Notes: generated from the letters alone by a model not told the origin. Positions 44,759 through 57,637 are shown, numbered from the stretch's first letter. The stretch: DNA of 64,000 nucleotides from Linanthus parryae (GCA_023055425.1 JALGPY010000008.1:24215359-24279358); one strand, 5' to 3'. Translations and numbers: made by a program.

Positions 44759-47700
44759 GGTAAGGAATCCTACTCTATCCTATGCTAAGGGAAAGGCTCG
44801 AACTCGAGACCTCAATGAACTGCCTCAACAGCCCTAACCACTGAGCTAAACGGCGAGTTCAAGAGTGGTTGTTGGCAGAGTTATAGTAGGAGCTAAATGA
44901 TCTAAAACTAAAAGGAAAAAAAAGCCTGACAAGTCCCTTTGAAGTCAAGGAAGAAGTTACAGAAGGTTAAAATAAGTACTCCCTCCCTCCCAAAATGTTT
45001 ATTTTGTTTTACTTTCACACATATTAAGGTAGTGAAAAAGGATGTCGAACAATCATGCATTACCAAAACTGTCTGCATAATTAGTGATGGTAGTACAGGT
45101 GGGTCGGTATAAAAAGAATTCATTCAAGTGGTAAAGAAGGGTAAGAGTGGAAAAGGTAGGGGGTTAAAAGGGATTTATATTCCCAAAGGAGCCAGTTGGG
45201 ACAAGTTCAAATGGAAAACAAGACCAACAGTTTGGGACGGAGGCAGTAATCCTTTCATATCTTGGATTGATTGCTAACCCGATGGGGTGATCGAGGAGAT
45301 TTGGCTCGTAAAACTTGATTGGGAGAGATATAGGGAAAATACCTTCATTTGGCTCGTAAAGCTATATGCCCGCTATTATTCAATAATAGCTTTGTAGCGA
45401 AATAAAACCAGCGCAGAAGTTCAATGAAGCCAAAATGGTAACTTCAAGATGAATCAGTGGCTAAATAAGGGAAGAGTAAGTCTTGAAAATGAATTAAATA
45501 CGTTAGGAAGAACTTTGTTCCAACAGTGATTGAAGAGAAGATGCAACAATTGTTAACAAAAAAAGCCGACATTGGGAATTTTTCAAACAGCCTGATGATG
45601 TACATTATTATCCCTCTCATGTCCTGATTCTCCTGAAAGGAAGAGTCATAGTATGATCCAAGTGAAAGGCTGCAAAATGGGCGGTGAATGTGGGTACATG
45701 CAACATAAGAGTATGTGCAACATAAGAAGACATGTATTTTAACTGAACATAGGATATGAAATTGGAAAAAAAAAAGTCGTTATATCCATGTCTCTCCAAA
45801 CAACTGGGAATAGACTTGTGAGTGGTTTCTGATTAAGAAGTTGATCTCAACTAAACTTAAGGCTCGTGAGGGGAAGAGAGCGGCTCGGGTGCATTTAGCG
45901 GGGATAGGATTTCGAGAAGAGTGTCGGGTGCCTACGCCCTCCGTCGTTTTTTCCAGGCTGGCCTGTCTGTTGTCTACTGGCCGAATGCAGCGGGGTTTTT
46001 ACATCTGGTTTCAGTTGCTTTTGACGTAGGTTATGTGCACATCAGAACGTCGGCATCCTCTCCTTGGGGCTTCTCTGTTCTCGTCGGTGTTCTTTCAGCT
46101 TCGCTGGAGTTCGGGTCCCATGGTTGCACTGGTCTAGTTTTAGGCCTGTGGCTGTTTTCGTTTGTTTTCAGCTTAGTTTCCAGATCTGCTTTGGTTGATT
46201 CAGGGTGTGATGGGTGTGGGTTTGATGCTGGGTTTAGTTTGAGCAACGTACGTGCAACGGAGGGGCGGTTTGGTGCAGCTGAGGTGTTGGTGGCAGCGGA
46301 ATTTGTTCATGCAGTTATTGGTTGTCGTATTGCTGTTTCCACCATTAGGTCCCATCCATCTGTGTGGTTATGTCTAAAGTAAGTTTCTCGGCTGTTTTGA
46401 GCAAGATTTTTTCTTGGTTGCCGGCAGAGTCTGTGGGTCAGCGGCTTTGGAAAAGATGGCCATCTCAAGGTATAGAGGTCAGAGTGTTGCCAAGCGGCCG
46501 GAGTGGTCGAACGTTGGTTGTTTTATTTGGTAGCAAGGTTTAGGTGTTTCTTTGTACTTGTTCTAAGTCTATGTCTCCGGCGTCTGTGTCTCAGTGCATT
46601 GCTGTGAATTCTGCTTTTTCTAGAAGATGTATTGTTGGTCGGGTTATTACTGGTGTTGGTGGTCTTGTAGGGGTTTAGGAGTGGGTGTCACGGTGTTGGA
46701 GAGGAGGCAGGTGTGCTGGTTTCGGAGGGAAGAAAGAGATCATTTGTAATCGTCTTCTCTGATTCTAGGGAGGCTTCTTGTGCATCTGATGATCTGTAGT
46801 CTGTACAGGGCGTGTTGACAATTTCTTAGACTTCTCCTCCTCCGGCAGGACTCTGCTCAAGGTGGTCTAGGTTCTGCTTCGGTAAGTACTTAGTAGTCAC
46901 TGTTCCTAGTCATGGTTTTCGGAGGCATATTGTATTCCAGGTTTATCGTTGTCGTACTCCTTCTATTCCACCAGAGGTGCTCAAACATGATAATCGAACG
47001 TCAGGAGATAAGGTGAGCTCGAGAGCAGATGGAGCTTTCCTGGAATCAGGAACTTGTTTTTGTCTCGTCCAGAAGTCAGCGAAAAAGACGTTTACAGGAG
47101 TGGTTGATTCTTCATTTAATTGTAATGTACCGCTTCGTAAAGTTTTGACCCTCTAAAATCTTTGTCAGGGGCGCTTGGACCTTTAGATAATTTAATTATT
47201 CCAATTAGCAATAGGTTTCATGCTTTGCAGTTTTAATCAGGTGCTTGACAGCAATGGCCGTTGAACGGAGAAATCCGCAGCGTTCGTGATAGAAATTGAT
47301 TGGCAAGACTGATCTTAGTTTGCAAGCACAGAGATTTGTGATGTTTCTGGTGTTGAAGTGCTTACTCCTGTTAGGATGAAGTTCATGTAGAAGATAAGGA
47401 TAATGATTGTAACCGGTGGTGGGCGCTGGTGGAGCAAGAGTGGAGGTCTGACGGGGTTGTGGAGTCACTTCACACTGCAACTGCGACCCGATTCGATGTT
47501 GTTAAATGCAGTCCGCTAGCATCTATGCCTAAAAGCCCAGGAGCAACAAGCTGACAGTTGAATTTTGGCAACTTTTGGGGTTATCTTATCATGGCCAGGA
47601 ACATCACGCTAAAAGGCCTTTTTAGTCTATTCAAGGAAAGAATTGAACTACTTTGGCTAACGCTTCCGTAGAAAATTGGATAGAATTAAAGAGACTTGAA

Positions 47701-50700
47701 TCATCTGTGAATTATGAAGCATGTAGTAGTCAGTTTGGGGTGGTTAGTGTCACATTGTTTTTTTCTTTCTTCTTTGTTTTACTCACTTGCGGATTTCTCT
47801 TAGTGATAAATCGTCTAGTTGTTTTGGTTTCAAGGGGGAGTTTCTCACATACCACGGATTCAAGTTACTTGTTTGTGCAAGCCCCATAGTGGGAGTCTCT
47901 GTATTTACAAAACTGAAGACAACCAAAATTAAATTTCTTGTTCCTCAAATTTACAGGCTTCTTTGGCATGGTCACCAAGTTATGTATAATCAACTTGCTT
48001 CCTGGATGGTCTATGGAATTCTCAGTGACCAGTATGAAGAGTTCTTCATTAGCAGGTAACATTAATGCTGTTTAACATTAGTGGTGTCATTATTTGATGT
48101 ATAAATCAATTTGATGGATTTCTTCTGCCGTGCAGTATTTTCAAACATGAGAATTACACTTTTGTTCTTGGGATGTGTTACATCTCTGGTCATATGTCTA
48201 AAATATAATTATATCTCGGAGTCGCGCTTTGCAAATATTCGTAGTAGTTTACAGTTCTTCCAAGTGTATGCAGGTGACGATGTCCAACATTGATATGTCT
48301 CTGGCAGGAGGATAAGGGTGTTGAGTAGGTTATGAATTAAATAAAATTTAAGCAAGTCGTGTATAATGTCTTCATGGTTTTCCAGTTTAACCAGGGTTGG
48401 CTACATGGATTAATCTTCTCCATGCGCGTCTGTCCAAAGTCCAAACTCATTTCCTCCCTCAGGTTTAATTTGACTGAGTCGTGTCTAATGTCTCTATCCA
48501 GGTTCGTTTTGGTCTCCCTCATCGTCCACTGTCGATCTGAACAGTATCGCTTCTTCTAACTGGTGCATGAACAGCCTACATTACACATGACCAAACCACC
48601 TCAAACGATTCTCTAATTTTTTCTTCTATATGTTTAATGTCGAGGTTCTTCTAATTGTGTCATTGTGTCTCCTATCTTTCCTAGTGATACTCGTGTATCT
48701 GTCATACGTGGTTCTAATTGTGTCATTGACTCATCGAGTAAGTGATGGTTTTGGTTTTTCATCACTATCTTGTACACTGAGTGGTTCTTCAGGGAATGAA
48801 AATCGATGTTGAATCCTATATGGGCGTCTAAGGAACTCTTGACGTGAAAACCAGCATGAATAAGATTCTTGTGTTGGCCTTAGATCTGTGTAACAAATGA
48901 CAGACCTTCCTAATATAAGAAGCCAAATGTATGGGATAGTATAGGACACAGTCTTTTTGCATTTCTGTTCCTGTCCTATTTCTGAATTACACAGGACATG
49001 ACTACGGGGTACTAAACTTGACACAATTATATTCATCATTTTAGTATGTTAAGGCACTTCAATTTGATGGTTCTTTAAGCTCAACACCGATTCGTATACT
49101 GCTAAATTATGCATGTGGAGCCTTATGTTAACATTCTTGTATTCTTTAGATGAATGTAACCTCCTTGGTCCTGTTACTTTTGGTTTTGCTTTTGACCTTC
49201 CTGCTGTAGTATTGAAACTTGGTACCTATTATTTTCCAAGGCAGGAAGACAAGGATAGGGGTCATGATTCATCTCGTACAGATGTGCTTGAAAAGTTTTC
49301 CAGCATGTCAACTGTTGATGCTTCTCTGACAGATTGGAACTTGGGATTTCACATTCGTCTGGTACAGTGAAACGTATTTCTTGCATTCTTTGGGTGGTTC
49401 TTTACGCAGATTTCCATTTGATTATGTGCTTTACGTTTTTCACACCATTGATTCTCAGTGCAATTATAAATTATTCATCCACTATCTTTCGCTTTCCTTG
49501 ATCCTCCTCTCTCTCTCTATATTTTTTGTGCAACCTGCTAAGAAAACTAGAATAAGTGATGAACTTGAACACCAATGTAAACCCAAGAATACTTATAGTA
49601 TCATCTTTAAAGTTACAGTGTTGTTTTGTGGTTATATCATACAGCTGATATGAAATGATTTAGTGACGAAAATACCCAAAGTGTTAAAAAAAAAAGAAGA
49701 CTAAATCAGAAAATGCATGTGCTTATATCATACAGTTGATAAGATTTTGTGACGATGAAGAACCATGCAGAATAAATAATAACACTGAAACAAAAGACAG
49801 TGAACCTGTTTACCTCATACTTCGACAAATGATTTTATCCTAAGACTAATTATGCATGTCATCCATTTTTCTATCAATTGTGCGCTGCCAATGAAAGAGT
49901 CATTGTTTGAGCTGGAGAGTTTGAATCCAAACACTGCTAGTTTTGGAGTTCTGTATCAATGATTTTTGTGGGATCCCTGTGATATCAATTTCTAACCACA
50001 GTTTGTTAGAATTACTTATTTAACCTTCAATTGACAACAATTTATTTCAAATTGACTAGCTTATAATTGGAAAACCAAAAGTCCAGGTTTTCGCGAAAAG
50101 TTTATTTTGCTTTATAGTATAGATGGAATAGTATTTTGTTGTAAACTGAGATAGAGGGAGGGGGGTATATTCTTAAAATATCCATAAATCTAAATCCAAT
50201 CCTAGACTCCAGACCCCAGATTAACTTCCACCAAAACATTGATCACTTATGCTTTACTATCCGTTACTATAAAAACCTAGCATACAGAGGAAATATTAAT
50301 GTGTGTGAAAAAAATGATTGCGGGTTGAAAACAAGACCCAGCCTTTTAAATTTGGTTTATCTGTGTAGACTGTAGAGAAGCAGTGGAAGAAAGGGTGTGT
50401 CTGGATGGTCGGATTATTTGATTAACTATAACCCTATTTTGAATTCATGGCTAGGATGAAGAGAGAGTAAGAAGAGAGAGAGAGCCCCAACCATAAATTG
50501 TATAGTACTTTAATCCAATAATCCACCCCACCCCAGCCCATACATAAGAGATACATGTTGCTGGTGATTTCAAATGCCTTGCTTGAATTTCCTTTCAAGC
50601 AAGACATAATGCCTGGATTCTGGAATAGGAATCCATGAAGACACATATTCATGAAAACAGAAACCAGGTTCATTTCATTTTATACTTTCATCAATGGTAT

Positions 50701-53700
50701 CCGCAAAACTTAATGAGAGACGATTAGTCATTCCATAGTTTCAGTGAATTAAAAGAATACTAATACTCCTTCTGCCCCCAAATATCGTCTTCTTTCCCTA
50801 AAATGGATGTCCCGGAAAGGACGGCTTCTTACAGAAAACTAATCTATTTTTTCACTTCCCTCCATGCCCTTTGTCAAATTCAGTTTTTCGCTTCTGAGAA
50901 AAAGTACCACATATGACAGGATACTTTATGACAGGATACTTTTGTAAATTTACTTAGTTAGTAATAGCATCGTCTCAAACACTGTTAATAGTCAAATACA
51001 TCATCCTTAATGGGACAGAGGGAGTAATTATTTGTTCTGTATGAAAATTCTCTACTTGTTACAATTGAAACTATATATCTCAATAGCTGGTGATGGATAA
51101 CTGAATCTCTGGCTTTCAATAGCTCTGTGTTATTAGCTACCTATTTTAATCTGCTCATGTGTAGCCACCACGAGTTCACAACGATGATCTGGAAAGCAAT
51201 TCTTGCTTATTGAACATCATGATTCCCAAGTGACATTGGCAATTTGGCATCTTAATTTTCAGCTGTAAGAAACCTAGTCGCTATCAGAGGGTGATTCATA
51301 TTTTATTTATTAGACGGGTGACCAAACTTTTCTCCTGGATAAACATCCTGTCTGAATTAGTGCTCTTTAATTAGAAACCCTTACAGTATATGGTAAGACA
51401 ACTGAAAATTGTAAGGCCTTTTGTGGTCATAGCTTGAACATTGATGTCTGAACTCTGAAGCGGCGATTTGAATCAAGTCGTCTTCATTTAAGAGCTTTTA
51501 GATAAAATTTACTGTCATTTGTTCTCTTGTTCCGAACTTGGCTCTTCACCTGCTACTTATCATGCTGTTTTTGTAATTATAAATTGTGACTGCATGTTAT
51601 GTGTTCTGTTCTTATTGTAGGACATGCTGCCAGAATACATTCCCATGCGTGTTGCAGAGTCCATTCTTTTTGCTGGAAAAGCAGTGAGGGTGCTTCGAAA
51701 TCCAAGTCCTTCATTCAGACTTCAATATGCTGTGTATCATCAGCAGAAACCAAGAGGATCACAAAGAATCGCAGGATTTACTGAACGCTTTTCTTTCGAG
51801 AAGGAACCCTCCTTGGATGTGAGGACTGGGGAAGAACTATTACCTCAGTCCGAAGCTGATAAAATCGAATCAATGCTTCAAGGACTGAAGGTTTTGTTGC
51901 CTGACTCATGCATGTAGTTTGAATTTTACTTGTGCCCCATTTAGTTAAGCTTGTTGACTTAATTAACAACCTAATGTTCCATATGAGACAGTATTTTCCC
52001 CTTCTTTATTCTAAATCCTTGACTGACAAAATGTGCAGGAGTCTTCCGAGTTTCACAAAAGATCTTTTGAGTGTGCTGTGGACTCGATACGTGTTATCGC
52101 TGCCAGTCATCTTTGGCAGGTGTGAAATAAAACATTTTAGTTGTTTTCATCCTCAAGATTGTGTGGTCATTGTTTGTTTTCTATCTCTGCAGCTTGTGGT
52201 TGTACGTGCCAACTTAAATGGCCACTTGAGAGCTCTCAAGGACTACTTTCTTTTGGCGAAAGGCGATTTCTTCCAGGTACATTTTACCATGGGGTTACTG
52301 TGGCGTGATCACAAACCACTTGTATGTGTCGTTATATTGGATTTCAAGCTCTTAAGTCTGCGAACGAGTTGCCATGCTCAAGCTGGATTGTAGAGGTTTT
52401 AAAAGCTCAAGTTCATGGTTTGGAGAAACTTAAGGCCGAATAGATACCCAAGGTGACGTGAGCCGAGTTGGTTCATGGATTTGAGTACACCTGGAGATCT
52501 ATATGGCCAAGTAAAAGTGTTAACCCGAAAATAAATTAATCAAGTTGTAAAAACACTCAATTCAGTGTCAGAAAATAGCTGCATGGTTAATTAACATAAT
52601 ATAATTAAATGTGATTCGAATTATTAACTTAAACATATCTACTTGACTGAAGAAGAATGATACCGTTTTGGTATCGGTGTTAACGATTTTGTGAAAATCG
52701 TCAAAAACTGACCACGTAGCTTGTAGCCTACGGCGCTATTCTAACAACTACCGTTTGACCGAATAAAGATTTCTTTTCAATAATCAATTCATTCGATACA
52801 AATAACTGCAGTACTACACAACGTATAAATAGACTCTTAACCCTAACCTAGACTCTTAGGGGCAAGACAAGAAAGCCCGGTCGTATTTAACTAAATAATT
52901 AACTTAAATAACTAATTAATTCCGATCAACTAATTAAATAAACAACTAAATAAACAATATTAATAATCATAATAATAATGTTGACTTGTACGATACGATT
53001 GACCTGTATCAAAGAATTTCATGACAATCTTCTTATCAACAAGATTTCCATTCTATCAATACCTAGCATGACCTTGACTGAACATGGTTTATCATGCTAG
53101 AGTTTTCTTGAAGAAAGTCGCCAATTGATGCGCCTGCCGCCACGCCAGTCAACTGCTGAAGCTGATCTTATGGTCCCTTTCCAGCTGGTACGTATACTTT
53201 GACGTAATTGTTATGACCGACTTCTTAGTTTAGTAGATGAAGGTGCATATCTTATGTTATTTCCCCCGACTTGTGCCTTGCAAGGAATTTTATTCGTATC
53301 TAATTTTAACTTCATAAATGTGCCACATGCTGTGTCACACTCCAGTATTGAGCATCTAGCCGTAGCTGTTAATGGTGCTGTTGCTTCTTTTAATATACTC
53401 TGATTGTGGGGAGTGGGTACAGAGGTAATTGGTCTCCAGAGATTTTCATAAAGTTTTACTCAATTAGCAAGGTAAAATATTTCTATGGTTTCGTTTCCAC
53501 CATGAACAAATAAACAAAAAAAGATATATAAAATGTTCTAGTACCAGAATGTCCATACAACTTGGTTGCTTTACGAAACTCTTTAGTTTTGACTGTAACA
53601 TAAACTCCATCCACAAATTATTTTAGTCTCTCTTGGTAGTAAGATGGCGTCCTTGTTAGATTAGATTCTGTTGAGATGTCTCACATTGGACAATCAAGAA

Positions 53701-56210
53701 GAAGAAAAAGAATAAGTTTCCTGGACTACTCCCCTCATTGCCAATTGGTTTTGAGGTGGAACCCCATGGATTATGGATTATAACTGATTCGTCAAACAGG
53801 ATGCTTCATGTTTGTTTCTTAGTCAATTGTTCCCATGGTTTGTTTACAGATGACCAATATTTTCATTTTTCTCTGTACTTTTTGTGCTGCAGTTGATATT
53901 AGTTGTTACTTATTTGGTCTTCTTTCCTAGGTTCTTTCAGAGGTTTTGCGCAATATGAATATAATTTTGGTTGTATTTGCTATGCAGGCTGCAATAAAGA
54001 CCATGAGTGATGAAGATAAATATTTTTCGAGGGTGTCTTTACGGTTAGAGCTCTTACCTGGTTATAATGTTCGATTACTGAGTTTATTTCCTATCATTGT
54101 TCCATTGATTCTTCTGAACCTCCATGCTTACACCCCTCCTCTGTTATGCCTGTATGATGAACCTTCTTGGATAAAAAGAGAAACAAGTTTTTACTTAATT
54201 CAAAAAAGATTAGAGGTCTCTAAAGTAGCTTTCAATATGTAGTCACTATGACTGGTAGCTTTTTGGAGGAAATGTGCTTACTTGTATTTCTTATTCATGG
54301 TGTTAGTATGTCATCATTTGGAGTGCCGGTTAAATCCCCCAAGGCAGACGGTTCCAGTAATGGAGAATCCAAACGACTATCTGATACCTCTGAGATGTCA
54401 CTTGGCTGGGATGGGATTGCACTTGAATATTCATTGGACTGGCCCTTGGAACTTTTCTTTACGCAAGAAGTTCTCTCGAAGTAAGTGTTTCAGTTGGAGA
54501 GCAACCATTTTCTTGTGTAATATAGTTGTGTCTATGCCATGACAACATCCTGCTTTCTGTTCTCATTCATCTTTTTGTGGATCTCTATTTTCTTATAACA
54601 GATTTCTTATTAAGGCCATTAATCTGATTATTTGTCGTCGGTTTAGTATCTTTGCTACTGGTATTATACTAAATCTAGATCAATCCAGGTACCGCCGCAT
54701 CTTCCAGTATCTGCTCCGTCTTAAGCGAACTCAAATGGAATTGGAAAAATCATGGGCTTCTGTGATGCATCAAGTTCACACAGATTTCGCTAAACACCGT
54801 AAGGATCATAAGAACACCTCCGTGTCTCATCAAAGGCGGCAACGCTTTGCACCAAAGTGGCGTGTCAGGGAGCACATGGCTTTCTTGATTAGAAATCTCC
54901 AGTTTTATATCCAGGTATATGTCATTCTACAACATTCTGGCGTAGTCATAACATAATTTAACCGTTCCGTGACACGTTTAGCACTTAAAAACACAGGCTC
55001 ATGTGCATTGCTCAAGTATGAATGCACGGTATGCAGCGTTAGTACATCCACATCCTTATGACTCACTAGAATACTTACTGAAGATGTTGACTACAGAATA
55101 AGAAAAATGATGGCAAAGAAATGAGTGCCATCACTTATTTCTCATTGATTCGTTGATTAACTTATTCTTTACTCGTTGGAACCTGTATGGACACCCGGTG
55201 CCCTGTTGCTTTTCATGTCAACACTTTGTTAACTTAGTTTGTACCATTATTCTTTAGGTGGATGTGATTGAATCTCAGTGGAATGTATTGCAAGCTCATA
55301 TTCAGGATTCTCATGACTTCACCGAGCTGGTGGGATTCCACCAAGAGTAAGTAGAGAGGCTTTATTGTATCTTCTTCTCATACGAGATTGATTATCTTAA
55401 AATCATGTTGCAGTTATTTAAATCTAACTTCTGGCTATGCAACAATCAACAGAAAAGCTAAGTGAAGGTACCCTTCCTTGTCATGGATTGGTGACACCGA
55501 GTATCTATTTAACTAGCTTTGTCTAGGGTGTATTATGATTGCATAGGGGAAGGCACTAGTCTTCTTCACTTCAATAATTTTAGCTGCTGGTTCTTGGTTT
55601 AATAATCACGTCTATCCTATGCTACAACTTACAAGTAATTTTCCATTTTTTTGTTATCCAGTGTGTTTGAATGTCTTCGGTTTTCTCATTTTGCCCTTCC
55701 TCTGATTAATTAAACTAGATGAAGCCTAATGCTATATTGCAGCTTCGCCATCTGCTCTCTGCCGTTGTTGGGCATGTGGTTTTTCTTTGGAGTGAAGTGG
55801 CGGGAACCTTTTTTATAGTGACATTATTACATTTACTAGCACTTTTTCTTGCAGGACAAGATCAGTTGGTCTGAATCACATGTTAAGATAATGAATATAG
55901 GAAGTCTTAGGATGCAGTTGCTTCTATCCAAATAATTTATGTTTTTTTCTTGATTACTTAATTATGGTTTCTGCTTTTGTAGACGTGAAAATCTCCTATC
56001 TGTATTAGATTAGGTGAAATTGTCTAGTTGATAATATATGTTAAACTTGCAGGTACTTATCAGCTTTGATTTCCCAATCATTCTTGGACATTGGCTCCGT
56101 ATCAAGGATACTGGACAGTATAATGAAACTCTGCTTGCAGTTTTGCTGGAACATTGAGAATCAAGAAAGCGATGCAAGTAATGCTGAGCTGGAACATATA
56201 ACTGAGGTAC

Positions 56211-56252
<42 letters not shown>

Positions 56253-56681
56253 GTTTGGCAAATAGAGGGTTCCTACCTTATTAAGGGATCTCGAGGTTTA
56301 CACCGAACGAAAAGTTTCTAAAATGTATCTAAATCAGTCTTTTAAGATACAATGACAACTCTCTTCTCTAATGATCACAATGATATCTCACAATGCCGAC
56401 TCTCTTCTCTAATTGCTTCAGGAATTTAACAAGAAATCAAATTCATTGTACACTATACTGCGGAGCAGTAGGCTTGCAGGGAGTCAGAGAGCTCCATTTC
56501 TGAGGCGTTTCCTTTTGCGTCTCAACTTCAATTCGTTCTTTGAGGTGACTCTTTGTTGTAGTTTTTGCAAGTTTGTTTTACTATCAAATTTGCAGCATCT
56601 GATATTCTGATGTTTTGTCACCAGGCAACTGCAAGAGGGGTGCTAAATATTGTGAGACCACGCCCAACAATCACAATTTAG
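38157..56681 (+). CDS. GCP4: Gamma-tubulin complex component 4 (GCP4)
   Basis: Sixteen coding exons join in frame (2220 nt, 739 aa): 38157-38326, 39764-40055, 42628-42764, 47957-48055, 49241-49361, 51621-51890, 52039-52119, 52193-52276, 53101-53187, 53988-54043, 54307-54480, 54689-54914, 55258-55346, 56053-56206, 56422-56544, 56625-56681. The start gives MLHELLLALLGYTGDLI, matching the plant GCP4 N-terminus; a GTG five codons earlier is not favoured. The N-terminal GRIP1 half (~1-390) has ERIITLGFYYRELERFASKS and HGHQVMYNQLASWMVYGI. The C-terminal GRIP2 half, which binds gamma-tubulin, has LEYSLDWPLELFFTQEVLSKY, VREHMAFLIRNLQFYIQVD and RAPFLRRFLLRLNFNSF. GCP4 is a core part of the gamma-tubulin ring complex that nucleates microtubules at the nuclear envelope and cortex. 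Length is close to Arabidopsis GCP4. All introns are GT-AG. Introns 1-3 and 5 are unusually long and carry repeats. Confidence 0.96.
38427..38825. mobile_element. MITE-like element in GCP4 intron 1
   Basis: The left end gctctgtttggtt and the right end aaccaaacggagtc are inverted matches. Inside the ends, gtaaaatgttttac-like words recur near both sides. GTTG precedes the left end and follows the right one, a possible short target duplication. The centre is GT-rich (ggtggtggaag). No coding frame. Confidence 0.55.
40685..41235. mobile_element. Probable hAT-type non-autonomous repeat in GCP4 intron 2
   Basis: Both sides are dense in gagccgag/gctcgagctt-type words in opposite orientation (tcgagccgagcgcgagctttt near 40815; gcgagccgagtatt near 41160), with an AT-rich centre. 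This pattern is frequent in plant hAT derivatives. Exact termini and target duplication were not resolved. Confidence 0.45.
43127..43149. repeat. Poly(G) tract
   Basis: Near-pure G run in GCP4 intron 3, prone to length error in sequencing. Confidence 0.9.
43640..43690. repeat. (AT/AC)n microsatellite
   Basis: Alternating TA and CA dinucleotides in GCP4 intron 3. Confidence 0.9.
44711..44857 (-). mobile_element. tRNA-derived SINE in GCP4 intron 3
   Basis: The minus strand starts CTCGCCGTTTAGCTCAGTGG with a good A box (TAGCTCAGTGGTTAG). It has a good B box about 25 bases on (GAGTTCGAGCC), a short body, and a poly(A) tail (T-run 44711-44754). Flanks ttaagag (44704-44710) and ttcaagag (44858-44865) may be a decayed target duplication. 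The long pure tail suggests a relatively young copy. Confidence 0.82.
44979..45246. mobile_element. Stowaway-like MITE in GCP4 intron 3
   Basis: The left end is CTCCCTCCCTCCCAAAATG. The right end as reverse complement is CTGCCTCCGTCCCAAACTG. TA occurs on both sides (44977-44978, 45247-45248). CTCCCTCCGTCCC ends with a TA duplication mark Tc1/mariner-derived Stowaway elements. 268 bp, no coding capacity. Confidence 0.85.
45850..47640. other. GC-richer unknown block in GCP4 intron 3
   Basis: Composition changes abruptly from AT-rich intron to G/T-rich sequence. A 153-codon plus-strand frame (45921-46382) is rich in Ser, Gly, Phe and Val with hydrophobic runs. It resembles no known family and its codon content looks like the 5' region of a plant LINE or a low-complexity leader. 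No LTR, terminal repeat, poly(A) or target duplication was found. I treat it as inserted repetitive DNA of unknown type, not as a gene. Confidence 0.4.
50766..51024. mobile_element. Stowaway-like MITE in GCP4 intron 5
   Basis: The left end CTCCTTCTGCCCCCAAAT and the complement of the right end CTCCCTCTGTCCCATTAA share the Stowaway consensus. TA flanks both sides (50764-50765, 51025-51026). 259 bp, non-coding. Confidence 0.82.
53669..53800 (+). mobile_element. Small LTR-like (TRIM-type) repeat in GCP4 intron 9
   Basis: TGTTGAGATGTCTCACATTGG ... ccaattggttttgaggtggaacccc is a pattern I recognise from short plant LTRs of TRIM/copia type. Only the start is convincing. No second LTR or target duplication was seen, so a solo LTR is the best reading. 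Confidence 0.42.
56213..56249 (+). repeat. (CT)n microsatellite
   Basis: Pure CT run immediately after the 5' splice site of GCP4 intron 14, in an unusual donor-proximal position. Confidence 0.92.
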
Positions 56682-57019
56682 CCTCAATAACAGCAGATAT
56701 TTATTGCGCAACACACAGAATCCGACAGTGTTTTTGGTTGTTGGTGAGACATCGTTTTTCCTCCCATTTTGTATTTTGGTAGTTGTCAAATACGCTTAAT
56801 CCGCCAGTGTTGGGAAATGAGTCGTCTCTATGAAGTTATGTTATGAAAGTTTACTCGGCACAATTTACGGTCTTTATGATATTTTTTACGGGTTGTCTGA
56901 TTCATGGCCCATCTACGATGTGCTGTGATAGAACGGTGGATTTTCCCTCTTTGCAAAAACTATCCTCCGCGCCAAATTTCCTCTTTGAAACCATCTTTTG
57001 CCTTTAAATTTCATCTGAG
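56682..57019 (+). other. GCP4 3'UTR, proximal part
   Basis: Non-coding sequence after the TAG, with T-rich stretches. No defined poly(A) site. Confidence 0.4.
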
Positions 57020-57629
57020 CATAGTTGTCAAAATCTTACGATTCACGATTCGTATCTTACGATTCGATTCACCCATGAAACGATGCAAATCCCTTGGTGA
57101 ATCTTAAATGGACAAAAAATTATCTGAATCCCGATTCAAGAGTCCGAATCTTACGATTCAGTTGCGATTCAGACCGATTCTCCGATTCACCTTCGATTCA
57201 TCTGAAGGTCTTAACTGTGTTGCAGCATCAGTCGAATAAATAATACTTCCTATATTTATGTCTATTTTATTACATGCATTTGTTTTTAATTACAAGTGCA
57301 TTTTTCTCAAGTCAAGGCTAATAGTTTTCTGTTATTATCAATTTCCTTGACATCTTGTAGTTCTTTGCTCCACATTCCTATCTAGATCTAGATTATTCTT
57401 TATTTTTTAGATGTGTGAAACTCCTAATCATTAGTCATGGATGCGAGTTTCCAATAAGTTTGAGCTTTCTTTTTGTAAAAATATGAAATATTTTGTTCAG
57501 TAATTTTATAGCTTTATGAATTATTATATTATATCTTCATAAAAGTATTGCAACCTGAATCTTTACAATTTACGATTCAGTGAAAGGTGAATTTCGATTC
57601 ACTATCTGAATCCCGATTTGACAACTGTG
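57020..57629. mobile_element. Non-autonomous hAT-like element downstream of GCP4
   Basis: The left end CATAGTTGTCAAA and the complement of the right end CACAGTTGTCAAA are 12 of 13 identical. CATCTGAG flanks both sides perfectly (57012-57019, 57630-57637), an 8-bp duplication. The subterminal regions are packed with GATTC/GAATC words and the centre is AT-rich. No transposase frame. End structure resembles the element at 14923-15677, but the interiors differ. Confidence 0.9.
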
Positions 57630-57637
57630 CATCTGAG

